Of a DNA stretch of 44,179 nt, positions 33,915 through 42,804 are shown piece by piece. Each line of letters starts with the position of its first letter. The first letter of the stretch is position 1. A program made the translations under genes and the position numbers. Origin of the DNA: an uncultured Flavobacteriales bacterium (lineage in GTDB: Bacteria > Bacteroidota > Bacteroidia > Flavobacteriales_D > Crocinitomicaceae); the NCBI GenBank assembly GCA_903823565.1, contig CAIJTF010000111.1, positions 1-44,179 on the forward strand, in the 5' to 3' direction. The notes below the pieces were generated by a model, which ran no database searches, was not told the origin of the DNA, and worked only from the letters and a program-made list of their open reading frames with translations.

Positions 33915-35288
33915 ATGAAGAAAATTATTCTGCTTGTCATACTTGCTCCATGTTGGATGTTTGGCCAATTCCAAATCGGACATACTACCCTTACCTTTAA
34001 CGACCCTACACGAAGCGGTGGTTTTGGTTCAGGTGGAGGCCCCGGACGTCAAATTCAAACGGAGGTTTATTACCCCACCTACACAGCCGGGGAAAATACC
34101 CCCGTAGCTACCTATCTAGATTTTCCCGTTATCGTTTTTGGCCACGGGTTTGCCATGGGGTGGGATGCTTACCAAAACATTTGGGAACACCTGGTGCCTC
34201 AAGGATATATCATGGCATTCGTTCGTACAGAAGGCAGCTTAATTCCAGCCCCAAGCCATGGTGATTTTGGGCAAGATTTGGCCTTGGTGTCCACCAAAAT
34301 GTTAGCGCTTGATATTGCAGCTGGCTCTTTATTCAACGGAAAAGTAAAGCAGAAATCGGTTATCATGGGTCATTCTATGGGCGGAGGCGCTACCATGCTT
34401 GCCGCGGCGAATAACGCCAACATTTCAGGTATTGTAGGACTTGCACCAGCAGAAACCAATCCCTCAGCCATTGGTGTATGTGCAAATATTTCGGTTCCCA
34501 CTTTAATCTTCTCAGGTTCGAGCGACGGCGTAACGCCTCCAGCAGAACACCACTTGCCCATTTACCAAGGAATTGCCTCTTCCTGTAAATCTTTTGTTAA
34601 CATTACCGGAGGAGCGCATTGCTATTTTGCCAACAGCAACTTCAACTGCGATTTTGGCGAAAGTACTTCTTCGCAAGGAATTACCATCTCACGAGCTGAG
34701 CAACAAGAGAAAATGTTTTGGTTTCTTGATCCTTGGTTGCGGTATATTTGTGATTCAGATTGCTTTGCACTAAATGAACTACAAACAAAACTTACCAATA
34801 CCATTGGTACCGTAAATCAAACTACCTGTTCTCCATCTGGAAACAATGCCACCATTTATTACGACAACATGAATACGCTATGGACTACCACACCAGGTAC
34901 TGCATACCAATGGTATTGGAATGGACAAATGATGCAAGGAGAAACTAACGACACCTTAGTACCACCGGTTGATTTGGGAGGAGATTATTCCGTTTCTGTG
35001 TTTTCGCCATCGGGATGCGAAACCAGTTCCTTCATTACACTCCAAGGTTCTATCCATGTTTTACCCCAAGATTTTCAACTAACGTATCAGCCCGAAAACG
35101 AAGTTATTCACCTTAGCGTCAACGCGCCATACACAGGGGAAATAAGGGTTCAAGATTTACACGGAAGAACAATTATTCTTACCGTTACGGCAACAAAAAG
35201 CATCGATATTCCATGCCAAAACCTTGCAAAAGGAGTCTATTTTATTCGTTTGGGCTCCCTACGTGCAAAGAGAATCGTTCGTTATTAA
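33915..35288 (+). CDS. Secreted alpha/beta hydrolase with T9SS C-terminal sorting domain
   Basis: The 457-residue protein has a signal peptide (about 18 residues, ending MFGQ), an alpha/beta-hydrolase domain (about 20-285), an Ig-like region (about 300-375, AYQWYWNGQMMQGETNDTL) and a type A T9SS sorting domain (about 385-457: IRVQDLHGRTI, LAKGVYFIRLG, ending KRIVRY). The catalytic set is visible: GHSMGG (Ser154), SGSSDGVTPP (Asp204) and GGAHCYF (His235), with the oxyanion region FPVIVFGHGFAMGWDAY. The arrangement resembles chlorophyllase, cutinase and PET-hydrolase-like esterases. It should be exported by T9SS to the surface or medium. Substrate is not readable. It ends in TTAA shared with the ABC ATPase stop. 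Confidence 0.88.
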   Translation: MKKIILLVILAPCWMFGQFQIGHTTLTFNDPTRSGGFGSGGGPGRQIQTEVYYPTYTAGENTPVATYLDFPVIVFGHGFAMGWDAYQNIWEHLVPQGYIMAFVRTEGSLIPAPSHGDFGQDLALVSTKMLALDIAAGSLFNGKVKQKSVIMGHSMGGGATMLAAANNANISGIVGLAPAETNPSAIGVCANISVPTLIFSGSSDGVTPPAEHHLPIYQGIASSCKSFVNITGGAHCYFANSNFNCDFGESTSSQGITISRAEQQEKMFWFLDPWLRYICDSDCFALNELQTKLTNTIGTVNQTTCSPSGNNATIYYDNMNTLWTTTPGTAYQWYWNGQMMQGETNDTLVPPVDLGGDYSVSVFSPSGCETSSFITLQGSIHVLPQDFQLTYQPENEVIHLSVNAPYTGEIRVQDLHGRTIILTVTATKSIDIPCQNLAKGVYFIRLGSLRAKRIVRY

Positions 35289-35986
35289 CTCAAAAGATTT
35301 TCCAAAGCTTGACGGTTTGCGATGGAAGGGTGATGTAGGATGGTTCCCCCTTTTGAAACAAGGATTAAGGGAAGGTTTAAGTTGACGACTAGGTCTAATT
35401 CGTGAGTGGAAAGTATGATTCCAATCTTCTTTACCTGAGCAATTTCTTTCAGCAGGGCAAGCACATTTTTTCTATGGAAAAAATCTAAAAACGCAGTGGG
35501 TTCGTCTAAAAACAAATAGGGTGTCTCTTGAGCCAATGCCCTTGCTATACTTACCAGTTGCCGTTCTCCATCACTTAACGAAGTGGTCTGGTCATCTTTC
35601 AGGTGCCCCGCAGAAACAAAATCCAATGCTTTTTGTGCTGCCATTCGATCTTCTGTCGTAGGATTACCTAACCAACCCAGATAAGGTGTGCGTCCCAAAA
35701 GTACATAATCCAAAACCGTTAAATGAGGGACACCAAGGAAACCCGCATTGACCCAAGCTATTTTACAAGCAAGCTGGGATGCTGTGTAGGAAGAAAGATC
35801 CTTTCCATCAAGCGAAATGAGACCATTTAGTGGAGGTATTTTCCCACTTAAGGAATGAATCAACGTAGATTTACCGCTTCCATTTCTTCCCACCAAGGCG
35901 ATAAAATCTCCTGAATGGATAATTATTTCCTCCGCATGAGCAATTGCATCGCTATATCCTATGGTCAGATTCTTAGCTTGCAACAT
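35285..35986 (-). CDS. ABC importer ATP-binding protein (FecE/BtuD type)
   Basis: The 233-residue ATPase has Walker A VGRNGSGKSTLI, signature LSDGERQLVSIARALAQ, Walker B YLFLDEPTAFLD and the switch His in LSTHELDLV. It is the energy unit for the permease encoded just upstream, overlapping it by 14 bases. The family imports iron chelates, haem or cobalamin across the inner membrane. Its stop TAA shares TTAA with the convergent hydrolase gene. Confidence 0.92.
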   Translation of the reverse strand: MLQAKNLTIGYSDAIAHAEEIIIHSGDFIALVGRNGSGKSTLIHSLSGKIPPLNGLISLDGKDLSSYTASQLACKIAWVNAGFLGVPHLTVLDYVLLGRTPYLGWLGNPTTEDRMAAQKALDFVSAGHLKDDQTTSLSDGERQLVSIARALAQETPYLFLDEPTAFLDFFHRKNVLALLKEIAQVKKIGIILSTHELDLVVNLNLPLILVSKGGTILHHPSIANRQALENLLS

Positions 35987-36974
35987 ACCGGTACTTGAGT
36001 ATCATCCAACAAATAAAAGGAACCCCTATGAGAGACGTAATGGCGTTTAGGGGCAGGCTTAGGTAAGGCTCAAAATAAACGATTAAAAGATCACAAAGTC
36101 CGAGGAATAGGGCGCCGAGAAGGACGTTTGCTCCCAAAAGTAAGCCATGTTTTTGGGTTTTAAACCATAATTTGGTTGCGTTTGGAACCGCTAAACCAAC
36201 GAACGCGATTGGGCCAACATAGGCTGTTATGGTTCCCGTTAAAATGGCAGCAATGAGAATTCCCATTAAGCGAAAGGCACGAAGAGAAATACCCAAGGAT
36301 TGCGCATGGTCCTCCCCCAACACCATAGCATTTAAGGACCGAACTTGTGTCATGGATAAGGTTAAACCCACAAAAAAAACAATGCCCACCGGTAAAATCT
36401 GATCTAAATTCACCCTTTGGAGGTTTCCAAAATTCCAAAAAACGAAACGTTGCAAATCCTGTGAAGCAGAAGAGGCTTGAACGATAGAAATAATTGCGCT
36501 AATGAAACTTCCCAACATCAATCCAAGCAAAAGGAGGTGGACAACTGACTTCAATTTATAAGCGAACATTAGCATGATAATTCCCATTCCTAAGGCGCCA
36601 AGGATTCCAAGCAAAATAACATCCGATGTTCCAAGTAAGGACCACCCCGTCATCGCCCACAGGGCAACCATTAAGGACGAGCCTGATGTAATCCCTAAAA
36701 TATCCGGTCCCGCCAAGGAATTATTAAATAAATTCTGCATGTGCATTCCGGCCACGGAAAGGGCTCCTCCAGCCAAAAATGCCATGAGAATTCGGGGAAG
36801 TCGAAAGGACCATACAATGGTAGTACTGAGGGAATCCGTAGGATAAAAAATAGCATCCAACATTTGTCCCCAAGTGGTTGAATAGGCTCCTGCCTTCAGA
36901 TAAACGATGAATAAAAAGAGCAAAGAAACGCCTAAAACAAGCATCCAAAGAAAAGGCGATTGATTTGGTTTCAT
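35973..36974 (-). CDS. FecCD/BtuC-family ABC importer permease
   Basis: The 333-residue protein has about ten hydrophobic segments and the FecCD hallmarks: RLPRILMAFLAGGALSVAGMHMQNLFNNSLAGPDILGITSG is split here across positions 60-100 (key pieces RLPRIL, AGMHMQ, NPLA-like NSLAGPDILG, and later GEDHAQSLGI and GPIAFVGLAVP). It forms the transmembrane dimer with the ATPase below. It overlaps the substrate-binding protein gene in ATGA. Substrate class: metal chelate or cobalamin. Confidence 0.92.
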   Translation of the reverse strand: MKPNQSPFLWMLVLGVSLLFLFIVYLKAGAYSTTWGQMLDAIFYPTDSLSTTIVWSFRLPRILMAFLAGGALSVAGMHMQNLFNNSLAGPDILGITSGSSLMVALWAMTGWSLLGTSDVILLGILGALGMGIIMLMFAYKLKSVVHLLLLGLMLGSFISAIISIVQASSASQDLQRFVFWNFGNLQRVNLDQILPVGIVFFVGLTLSMTQVRSLNAMVLGEDHAQSLGISLRAFRLMGILIAAILTGTITAYVGPIAFVGLAVPNATKLWFKTQKHGLLLGANVLLGALFLGLCDLLIVYFEPYLSLPLNAITSLIGVPFICWMILKYRYVAS

Positions 36975-38077
36975 TTTACTTCTCGATAAAAATACAACAA
37001 AGAGGGATTGGTTTGACCGCGTTTAATTTCCATTAAATCGTTAAGCACCTTGTCCGGCATTAAGGCACTTTGCTCCCAATATTTATTTAGGTCATGAGAA
37101 TAACAAAAAATACGGCCATCCTTGAAGGGTTTAATTTTATTGGCTTTTGGATTTGCCCTCAGAATTTCTTCTTTGGTTGGAAATCCAGGATTTAACCACA
37201 GGGTACAAGACGATGCTTCTTTCAAGAGGCGTTCTGCCCCAACCGGCAAGCTACCTGTACCTTCATAATTCATCGAGAACGTACAAAAATCCACGTGTGT
37301 TAAAAACCATGCTTGAAAACTATTTCGCAAAGGGGAATACCAAGATTCGCCTGCAAAGTTACCCACCAAAACCTTTTCACAAGCATTCCCTTTGGGCCAC
37401 TTTTTGCATTCATTATACCGCTTGCAAAGATCGTCAAAAGCGGTTTTAGCCTCATCGAAACGGTTGGTTAAAGCACCGAACAAGAGCAGCCATTCCGCCT
37501 TACCTAAAGGATGGGGCTCGCGCCAATCATAATCTGGAATCCAAGCCATTCCCAACGATTCAAATCGTTTTCGATTGTTTAAATCCATAGGTTCCATCCC
37601 GGCAGAAACCCACATGGAAATGCGTTGTTGAACCAATTTTTCAAAGGGGATCGATGCTTGGCCTAATTCGAATATTTTCCCTTGTACAAAGGCTGCTTTC
37701 AAAGCTTGGTCATGTAAGTATTTTCCCATGGAAACGGCACCGATACGGTTTCTTTCTTTCAAGGCAACCAACATTCCGACATGGGTGGCAGCATTGGTAG
37801 CAAACCGTAGGCTGCGAACATCAATCACTTCCACCGTTTTCTTCAAATGTTGGGCCTTATTTGGCTCGGTTGTACACAGAAGGATACGCATAGGTTGTTT
37901 TCCATCGGGGTCTTTGATGCAAACTTGAACTCCAAATTCAGTTTCAGAATAGGAAAGCCATTTGCTGTATTTGGAAGATCCAATACTTGGGGTGGAATTT
38001 TTTACGGTTGGAGCTTTACAAGCGACCAACAGTATACAAACGCTAAAAAAAATGCGGTTAATATTGTTCTTTATCAT
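36971..38077 (-). CDS. ABC importer substrate-binding lipoprotein (class III, BtuF/FecB-like)
   Basis: Started at the ATG at 38077, the 368-residue protein has a lipoprotein signal with lipobox LLVAC (Cys20). The longer frame up to 38203 lies inside panB and hides the signal, so I reject it. The body has the two-lobed class III layout: [37 protein letters not shown], the long helix region [20 protein letters not shown] (a motif common in chelate-binding proteins of this kind) and [13 protein letters not shown] at the end. It should be anchored in the periplasm-facing membrane. It overlaps the 3' end of panB by 20 bases and the permease by 4. Confidence 0.88.
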   Translation of the reverse strand: MIKNNINRIFFSVCILLVACKAPTVKNSTPSIGSSKYSKWLSYSETEFGVQVCIKDPDGKQPMRILLCTTEPNKAQHLKKTVEVIDVRSLRFATNAATHVGMLVALKERNRIGAVSMGKYLHDQALKAAFVQGKIFELGQASIPFEKLVQQRISMWVSAGMEPMDLNNRKRFESLGMAWIPDYDWREPHPLGKAEWLLLFGALTNRFDEAKTAFDDLCKRYNECKKWPKGNACEKVLVGNFAGESWYSPLRNSFQAWFLTHVDFCTFSMNYEGTGSLPVGAERLLKEASSCTLWLNPGFPTKEEILRANPKANKIKPFKDGRIFCYSHDLNKYWEQSALMPDKVLNDLMEIKRGQTNPSLLYFYREVK

Positions 38078-38873
38078 TCGGAAAATCCCCAGTTTGAACG
38101 TCTCTAATGTACGCTGTAAAAGCCCCGAGCATTTGCTCGTGAAGGTTATGGTATTTTCGCAAAAACCTAGGGTTAAATTCATTGTTAATTCCCAGCATAT
38201 CATGCACGACTAAAACTTGACCATCTACACCGTTGCCCGCGCCAATACCAATGATTGGAATTTGTACGGTTTGGGCGACATTCGATGCCAAGGCTGCGGG
38301 TATTTTTTCTAAAACAATAGCAAAGCATCCGGCCTCTTCCAAGGCTTTGGCATCCTCGATTAAACGACTTGCTTCTTCATGCTCTTTCGCTCTTACCACA
38401 TAGGTCCCAAACTTATAAATGGATTGTGGCGTTAAACCGAGGTGTCCCATCACGGGAATACCTGCGGTAAGAATACGGCGTACCGATTCAATAATTTCCG
38501 ACCCGCCTTCCATTTTAACTGCGTGCGCACCCGTTTCTTTCATGATTCGTATGGCACTGTTCAACGCTTCTTTAGAATTTCCCTGATAGCTCCCAAAAGG
38601 AAGATCTACAACAATTAAGGCTCGTTGAACCGCTCGAACAACTGAAGCCCCGTGATAAATCATTTGATCAAGGGTTATTGGCAAAGTGGTTTCATGACCT
38701 GCCATAACGTTTGAGGCAGAATCCCCTACCAAAATAACATCAATTCCGGCTTCATCTATGATTCTTGCCATCGAGTAATCGTACCCCGTAAGCATGGATA
38801 TTTTATGACCACGGTTCTTCATTTCTTGAAGGGTATGGGTGGTCACTTTTTTAACCTCTTTGTGTACAGACAT
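38058..38873 (-). CDS. panB: 3-methyl-2-oxobutanoate hydroxymethyltransferase
   Basis: PanB makes ketopantoate from alpha-ketoisovalerate and methylene-tetrahydrofolate, the first pantothenate step. The 271-residue protein has [41 protein letters not shown], the KMEGG motif, [10 protein letters not shown] and [20 protein letters not shown]. The promoter is a good -7 element 16 bases upstream. The importer genes follow in the same direction with overlapping frames, so they are probably cotranscribed with panB, although panCD are absent here. Confidence 0.96.
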   Translation of the reverse strand: MSVHKEVKKVTTHTLQEMKNRGHKISMLTGYDYSMARIIDEAGIDVILVGDSASNVMAGHETTLPITLDQMIYHGASVVRAVQRALIVVDLPFGSYQGNSKEALNSAIRIMKETGAHAVKMEGGSEIIESVRRILTAGIPVMGHLGLTPQSIYKFGTYVVRAKEHEEASRLIEDAKALEEAGCFAIVLEKIPAALASNVAQTVQIPIIGIGAGNGVDGQVLVVHDMLGINNEFNPRFLRKYHNLHEQMLGAFTAYIRDVQTGDFPNDKEQY

Positions 38874-38889
38874 AGCAAGAATTTACTTT

Positions 38890-38897
38890 CAAAAGTA
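38890..38897 (-). promoter_or_regulatory. Bacteroidetes -7 element for panB
   Basis: The minus strand reads TACTTTTG, an exact TAnnTTTG match, 16 bases before the panB ATG at 38873, giving a leader of about 10 nucleotides. Confidence 0.6.
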
Positions 38898-38984
38898 AGG
38901 AAAGTGCATCAAAAGACCTAAATAGAACACGAAGGGCTGTGGAAAACAAGGTGATTTTAATGGAGGCAGCGATCAAAAAGACCT

Positions 38985-38992
38985 TATTTTTG
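38985..38992 (+). promoter_or_regulatory. Bacteroidetes -7 element for kmo
   Basis: TATTTTTG, an exact TAnnTTTG match, 21 bases before the ATG at 39014. It lies inside the longer frame that would start at GTG 38939 and so supports the later start. Confidence 0.5.
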
Positions 38993-39013
38993 TTTTTATT
39001 CGTAAATCGAAGC

Positions 39014-40375
39014 ATGCAACAAGAAAAAACAGCCACGGTAATCGGGGCAGGATTGGTTGGTTCACTTTGGGCCGTTTATTTATCCAAGGCGGGTTACAAG
39101 GTAACTTTGTACGAGCGAAGGCCCGACATTCGTCAAGCAGAAATTACAGCAGGAAAATCAATTAATTTGGCTCTTTCCGTGCGCGGTTGGACTGCTTTAG
39201 ATACCGTTGGGGTTGGTGATGAAATCCGTAAGATTGCCATTCCGATGTACGGACGAATGATGCATGATCTTGAAGGCCATTTGACCTACCAGCCTTACGG
39301 CAAAGATGGCGAGGCAATTTACTCAGTTTCGCGCGGAAAAATCAATGCGACGATGATGGATATTGCAGAAAAATATGGTTCCGCGAAAATCCATTACCGT
39401 CATGTGTGCGAGGGTGTAAATACTGAAACGGGGGAGGCTTTTCTTCATAATGAAATCACGGGCGAACGATTTACGGTGAAATCAGACGTCATTTTTGCGG
39501 CAGACGGTTCCTTTTCGAGCGTCCGATACCATTCCTTTCAAAAGCGCAATCGCTTTTCTTACAGCCAGAATTATATTGAGGATGGATATCGAGAATTGTT
39601 GTTGCCTGCCAATCCCGATGGATCGTATAAAATGGATAAAAATGCCTTGCACATTTGGCCAAGGGGAAGATTCATGATGATTGCGTTGGCAAACGAGGAT
39701 GGTTCTTTTACGTGTACCTTGTTCATGCCCTTTGAAAACCATAAATATTCCTTTGATAAACTAACGTCTAAGGAAAAGGTCGAAGCATTTTTTATAGAGG
39801 TTTTTCCTGATTTTTTTGCAATGATGCCTGACGTAGCGAATGCATGGGAAGATCATCCGCTTTCATCGCTAGCAATTATACGATGTAAACCTTGGCATCA
39901 TGGTAAGGTTGCCTTAATGGGGGATGCTGCCCATGGAACGGTGCCCTTTTATGGCCAAGGGATGAATGCCGGTTTTGAAGATTGTCGGGTTTTATTCGAT
40001 CTTATGGAAAAACATCAAGAGGAATGGCCTGCAGTTTTCGAAGCGTATAGCCGCGTAAGAAAACCCGATGGCGATGCCCTTCAGGATTTATCCCTTGATA
40101 ATTATCTGGTAATGCGGGATTACGTGGCGGATCCTGATTTCATCCTAAGGAAAAAAATTGAAGCAAAGTTTAGTGAACTGTATCCAAGCCGATGGATGCC
40201 GTTGTATTCTCAGGTCACGTTTAGCAATATCCGATACAGCGAAGCGTATCGCCAAGGGCAAGTTCAAGACGCGATCATGGATGAGGTAATGGCTTTAGAC
40301 GACATTGAAAATCAATGGGACACTAGAGAAGTGATGGATTTGTTGCTCGAAAAAAGTAAACATTTTAACTTTTAA
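39014..40375 (+). CDS. kmo: Kynurenine 3-monooxygenase
   Basis: KMO is an FAD monooxygenase that hydroxylates L-kynurenine to 3-hydroxykynurenine using NADPH, in tryptophan breakdown or the aerobic route to NAD. The 453-residue protein has the FAD fold VIGAGLVGSLWAVYLSKAGY, then LYERRPDIR, the KMO-specific SINLALSVRGWTALDTVG, the DG-type ADGSFSSVR, and the second FAD motif GDAAHGTVPFYGQGMNAGFED. The ATG at 39014 is preferred to a GTG at 38939: it gives the FAD fold close to the N-terminus and follows a -7 element. Kynureninase and tryptophan dioxygenase are not in the window. An exported protein gene follows after 2 bases. Confidence 0.95.
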   Translation: MQQEKTATVIGAGLVGSLWAVYLSKAGYKVTLYERRPDIRQAEITAGKSINLALSVRGWTALDTVGVGDEIRKIAIPMYGRMMHDLEGHLTYQPYGKDGEAIYSVSRGKINATMMDIAEKYGSAKIHYRHVCEGVNTETGEAFLHNEITGERFTVKSDVIFAADGSFSSVRYHSFQKRNRFSYSQNYIEDGYRELLLPANPDGSYKMDKNALHIWPRGRFMMIALANEDGSFTCTLFMPFENHKYSFDKLTSKEKVEAFFIEVFPDFFAMMPDVANAWEDHPLSSLAIIRCKPWHHGKVALMGDAAHGTVPFYGQGMNAGFEDCRVLFDLMEKHQEEWPAVFEAYSRVRKPDGDALQDLSLDNYLVMRDYVADPDFILRKKIEAKFSELYPSRWMPLYSQVTFSNIRYSEAYRQGQVQDAIMDEVMALDDIENQWDTREVMDLLLEKSKHFNF

Positions 40376-40377
40376 GG

Positions 40378-41277
40378 ATGAATAAATTATTATTGTTTTG
40401 GATTGTGTTACCCTTCGTCGGTGTAGCACAAGATTATGGGTTTCGTAAAGGCTCAAAGAACAACGATTACTTATACGTAAAAGGAAAGGGGATTACCTTT
40501 TCCGCTGGTCCAACATGGCAGCGTACTCCAGCAACGGAAACCTATGAAATTACCGATAATTCAGGTAGTCGGGGTTATACAACCATAAATCCCAATGGTA
40601 AATTAGGTTTCTATGGTGAATTTGGTATGGTAATTTTTCCATCATGGAAAGGACTTATTCCAATTAAGAAGTTAAAAAAATCTCGATTAATGGACTATGT
40701 CGATTTCACTTTAGGGTACCGCCATTATCGAGGAAATGAAGATGTCACGACCACCTTCACGAATGCTTTAGGGCAAGTAACAAGCCAATTTGAATCAACC
40801 GGAAATTATTCAAATGGTTTTGTATTTGGACGTTTCGATGCGCACACGCTTTTGTATTTTGGCAAGAAGAAAATCGATGTAACCCGAAAACATTTTATCG
40901 ATCAATCCATTGGATTTAACGTGGATTATAATTTATTGAGGGGTTCTACAACCTATGAACCATTTAACTCTTCGTATTCCCCTGTTGTAAAGGAGTTGAA
41001 GTTTTATTCTCCAATGGTGGTACAATTTCATTATTCGCTTGGCATTGGTATTCGATTTAATCGTGCATGGATGATGATTCCGGGTATTTCTTTACCCCTC
41101 GTAAATTTGACGGACTGGAATGGGCTTAATGCAAGAATGAACTGGTTTCAATCAACCTACAGACCCATTCAAGGGCAGATTCGACTCATCAAATTATTTG
41201 AACAGGCACCTAAATGTGGAGCCCATGGAGATCCAGAAGATATGAAGCGACAAAAGGACTTTATGGACAGGAATTAA
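40378..41277 (+). CDS. Exported beta-rich protein, unknown function
   Basis: The 299-residue protein has a signal peptide of about 18 residues ending VGVAQ. The remainder is beta-rich with barrel-like alternation (FTLGYRHYRG, FVFGRFDAHTLLYFG, FHYSLGIGIRFNRAWMMIPG) and a charged C-terminal tail with one Cys. It may be a small outer-membrane barrel. I do not recognise a family. It starts 2 bases after kmo and is therefore probably cotranscribed with it. Its TAA shares TTAA with the stop of the convergent gene. Confidence 0.72.
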   Translation: MNKLLLFWIVLPFVGVAQDYGFRKGSKNNDYLYVKGKGITFSAGPTWQRTPATETYEITDNSGSRGYTTINPNGKLGFYGEFGMVIFPSWKGLIPIKKLKKSRLMDYVDFTLGYRHYRGNEDVTTTFTNALGQVTSQFESTGNYSNGFVFGRFDAHTLLYFGKKKIDVTRKHFIDQSIGFNVDYNLLRGSTTYEPFNSSYSPVVKELKFYSPMVVQFHYSLGIGIRFNRAWMMIPGISLPLVNLTDWNGLNARMNWFQSTYRPIQGQIRLIKLFEQAPKCGAHGDPEDMKRQKDFMDRN

Positions 41278-41807
41278 ATACCCCAATGTTCCTGAATATG
41301 CTTCGGCGCTTTCTTCTTTAAGCGTTTTATAACATCATCTCTGTTTCCTATATTCCCTATTTTCAAAACATCATTAAAAACGGGTTTCGCGTCGCGGTAG
41401 AAAATAAACTCAAAAGAAACCGATGCAATTTCATCTTTATATAGGTTGTAAAGGGTTGCTCGTTCCAATCCTTCACTGAACGATGGGAGTATTTCCGACT
41501 TTTTAAAGCGCTTATCATACCCTTTTACGTTGATCAGGCAATAGGTATTTAAATTCTTCGCCTTTAACGCCTGCATGCTGCTGTCAGAAGCAAGAATTAT
41601 TGAATTTCCGCCTTGTTTCACAAAATTTGAAGAAGGAACCGCTTTGATAGAAAGGGTATTAAGGATTTCACACAAGGTTACCTCCATGGCATAACGGTCT
41701 TCAGGTTTATCAAATTGACCGATTACGATGCATTCTTTAAGGTTTAGCCCTTGCGAGAACGCCAGCGTGCTCAAGGAAAAGCTCAAAATCAAAAGGAAAC
41801 TTCTCAT
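41274..41807 (-). CDS. Exported small protein, unknown function
   Basis: The 177-residue protein has a signal peptide (about 19 residues, ending AFSQ). The mature part starts GLNLKECIVIGQFDKPEDRYAM and shows mixed alpha/beta character with two Cys (near residues 26 and 46) and a basic C-terminus (KRLKKKAPKHIQEHWGI). No family recognised. It is 8 bases after metF on the same strand, so probably cotranscribed. Its stop shares TTAA with the convergent gene at 40378. Confidence 0.7.
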   Translation of the reverse strand: MRSFLLILSFSLSTLAFSQGLNLKECIVIGQFDKPEDRYAMEVTLCEILNTLSIKAVPSSNFVKQGGNSIILASDSSMQALKAKNLNTYCLINVKGYDKRFKKSEILPSFSEGLERATLYNLYKDEIASVSFEFIFYRDAKPVFNDVLKIGNIGNRDDVIKRLKKKAPKHIQEHWGI

Positions 41808-41815
41808 AGTACAAT

Positions 41816-42766
41816 TTAAAAGGTTTGAGAGGCAATGGCCTTTACGGAGGAAGAATTAGACATGGTGTAATAATGAATACACGGCACCCCTGCCGCTTTT
41901 AATTCCTTTGATTGATGGATGCCCCATTCAATTCCTAGTGCTTCAACGTCTTGATTGGTTTTACATTTATTCAATGCACGGGAAAGTTCTACCGGATAAT
42001 CAATATGAAAATACTTTGGAATAAACGAAATATGGTTCAAGGATTTTAGGGGTTTTAATCCCGGAATGATTGGAACCTCGATACCCATTGACCGGCAAGC
42101 ATCAACGAAGGCAAAATACTTCTTATTATCAAAAAACATTTGGGTAACAATGTAATCAGCCCCGGCTTCTACTTTCTTTTTAACGTAGTGAAGGTCATCC
42201 TCTAAATTCATTGCCTCAAAGTGCTTTTCCGGGTAACCCGCTGCACCAATACAAAAATCAGTAGGGTCCATTTTGTAATCATCCATGAGGTAATGTCCTT
42301 GGTTCATTTGAGCAATTTGTTGGATTAACTCATTTGCATGTTTATGTCCACCAGGCTCGGCCAAAAAAACAGGTTCCGATTTTATAGAATCGCCACGAAG
42401 GGCTAGAACATTATCAATACCCAAAAACTGTAAATCAATTAACGCATTTTCGGTTTCCTCTTGATTGAATCCACCGCAAATGAGGTGTGGAACCGCATCT
42501 ACGTTATAACGGTTCATGATCGCTGCACAAATCCCCACCGTTCCAGGTCTTTTTCTAACAGCAATTTTTTCCAGTAATCCATTCAATCGTTCCTTGTAAA
42601 TGAACTCTTCCCGATGGTATGTAACATTGACAAATTTCGGATTAAACTCCATGAGGGGATCGATTCCATCATACAAGGTCTGAATTCCTTTGCCTTTCAA
42701 GGGTGGTAGGATTTCAAAGGAGAAAAGGGTGTCGTTGGCGGCCTTAAGGTGTTCGGTTACTTTCAT
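41816..42766 (-). CDS. metF: 5,10-methylenetetrahydrofolate reductase
   Basis: MetF reduces methylene-THF to methyl-THF for methionine synthesis, using FAD. The 316-residue protein has FSFEILPPLKGKG at the N-terminus, FVNVTYHREE, ALRGDSIK, FCIGAAGYPEKH, AGADYIVTQMFFDN and IIPGLKPLKS. The frame extends to 42805, but the added 13 residues are not family-like, and a -7 element at 42777-42784 falls inside that extension, so I place the start at the ATG at 42766. A small exported-protein gene follows after 8 bases. Confidence 0.95.
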   Translation of the reverse strand: MKVTEHLKAANDTLFSFEILPPLKGKGIQTLYDGIDPLMEFNPKFVNVTYHREEFIYKERLNGLLEKIAVRKRPGTVGICAAIMNRYNVDAVPHLICGGFNQEETENALIDLQFLGIDNVLALRGDSIKSEPVFLAEPGGHKHANELIQQIAQMNQGHYLMDDYKMDPTDFCIGAAGYPEKHFEAMNLEDDLHYVKKKVEAGADYIVTQMFFDNKKYFAFVDACRSMGIEVPIIPGLKPLKSLNHISFIPKYFHIDYPVELSRALNKCKTNQDVEALGIEWGIHQSKELKAAGVPCIHYYTMSNSSSVKAIASQTF

Positions 42767-42776
42767 GATGAGCGTA

Positions 42777-42784
42777 CAAAGATA
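42777..42784 (-). promoter_or_regulatory. Bacteroidetes -7 element for metF
   Basis: The minus strand reads TATCTTTG, an exact TAnnTTTG match, 10 bases before the metF ATG at 42766. The implied leader is about 5 nucleotides. It decides the start of metF. Confidence 0.6.
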
Positions 42785-42804
42785 CGACAACTTTAGTGAT
42801 TCCA

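Noticed and set aside
38078-38203. Extended N-terminus of the importer binding protein
   Set aside because: It is antisense-free but lies inside panB in another frame and would bury the lipoprotein signal 42 residues in.
38939-39013. Extended N-terminus of kmo from a GTG at 38939
   Set aside because: It adds 25 non-family residues before the FAD fold, and the promoter element at 38985-38992 lies inside it.
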